Assembly: GCA_902474785.1 (NCBI GenBank)
Contig: CABRXB010000100.1
Location: 1 to 5,200, forward strand
Length of the DNA: 5,200 nucleotides
Source of the DNA: an uncultured Eubacteriales bacterium
GTDB taxonomy: Bacteria > Bacillota > Clostridia > Oscillospirales > Feifaniaceae
Direction: 5' to 3'
Shown one piece after another: positions 5,055 to 5,200 of the stretch; position 1 is the first letter of the stretch; each line of letters starts with the position of its first letter. The notes under the pieces were generated by a model. That model saw only the letters and a program-made list of their open reading frames with translations. It made no database searches and was not told the DNA's origin. The translations under genes and the position numbers were made by a program.

Positions 5055-5200
5055 TCAGTCATCGTAATCATCGTCGCCCAGCAGGTTCTCTTTCCAATCG
5101 CAGTATCGGGGAACTCTGCTGAGGGCTTTATCAAGGAGCCAGAGGACAAAGCCTCCGGCTCCGAAGTAAGCACCGAGCAAGCAAAGAATGAACAGCCCGA
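5055..5200 (-). CDS. Small membrane protein, C-terminal part
   Basis: The last 47 residues are visible; the start lies outside the window. GLFILCLLGAYFGAGGFVLWLL (first 22 visible residues) is hydrophobic and forms at least one transmembrane segment. It is followed by a basic/aromatic stretch (DKALSRVPRYCDWK) and an acidic tail NLLGDDDYDD before TGA. The positive residues after the hydrophobic stretch suggest a cytoplasmic C-terminus. No family is recognised. It ends 15 bases before the next ATG, with the Shine-Dalgarno of that gene starting right at the stop, so it belongs to the same operon. Confidence 0.7.
   Translation of the reverse strand, partial: GLFILCLLGAYFGAGGFVLWLLDKALSRVPRYCDWKENLLGDDDYDD

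Overview
The window looks like a chromosomal stretch from a Gram-positive, Clostridia-like bacterium. The reasons are consensus AGGAGG ribosome-binding sites before almost every gene, TTGACT/TATAAT sigma-A promoters with 17-base spacers, tRNA genes with encoded CCA, an EndoA-type MazF toxin and a DpnD/PcfM-like domain. Moderate-to-high GC in the coding regions would fit a gut Oscillospiraceae or Lachnospiraceae relative, but this is inference and no species can be named.

Left part (1-1383) is housekeeping sequence. A PLP-dependent trans-sulfuration enzyme runs off the left edge on the minus strand with its own promoter. Diverging from it is a four-gene tRNA cluster on the plus strand, Gly(TCC)-Arg(TCT)-His(GTG)-Gln(TTG), with a consensus promoter in front and a strong terminator behind. 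A second terminator-like hairpin lies inside the cluster, between His and Gln.

Middle part (1384-2118) has one plus-strand gene with an extended -10 promoter. Its 192-residue product is the PD-(D/E)xK nuclease-like N-terminal domain known from type I restriction enzymes (HsdR_N type). The frame ends abruptly just past that domain, and only 13 bases later the end of an unrelated opposite-strand gene begins. The best reading is a larger restriction-modification gene cut off by arrival of foreign DNA at about 2085-2118.

Right part (2119-5200) reads entirely on the minus strand and has the character of an accessory module of an integrative or conjugative element. In transcription order it contains the C-terminus of a small membrane protein, a gene split by an in-frame TAA, a 198-residue protein from a GTG start, a 129-residue protein, a 244-residue DpnD/PcfM-like zinc-ribbon protein, and a MazF-family mRNA interferase with a C-terminal extension. 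Spacing is tight, with two ATGA-type overlaps and Shine-Dalgarno sequences at or inside the preceding stop, so this is one co-translated operon closed by a hairpin terminator at 2397-2429. Beyond that terminator, a separate 52-residue cysteine-rich protein has its own near-consensus promoter whose spacer carries a 7-base inverted repeat, a likely operator.

The most noteworthy points are the truncated nuclease/element junction, the separately controlled Cys-rich small gene, the MazF without an evident antitoxin, the TAA-interrupted gene, and the hairpin inside the tRNA cluster. No integrase, relaxase, transposase, CRISPR array or complete attachment site is visible, so the mobile-element interpretation rests on gene content and layout.
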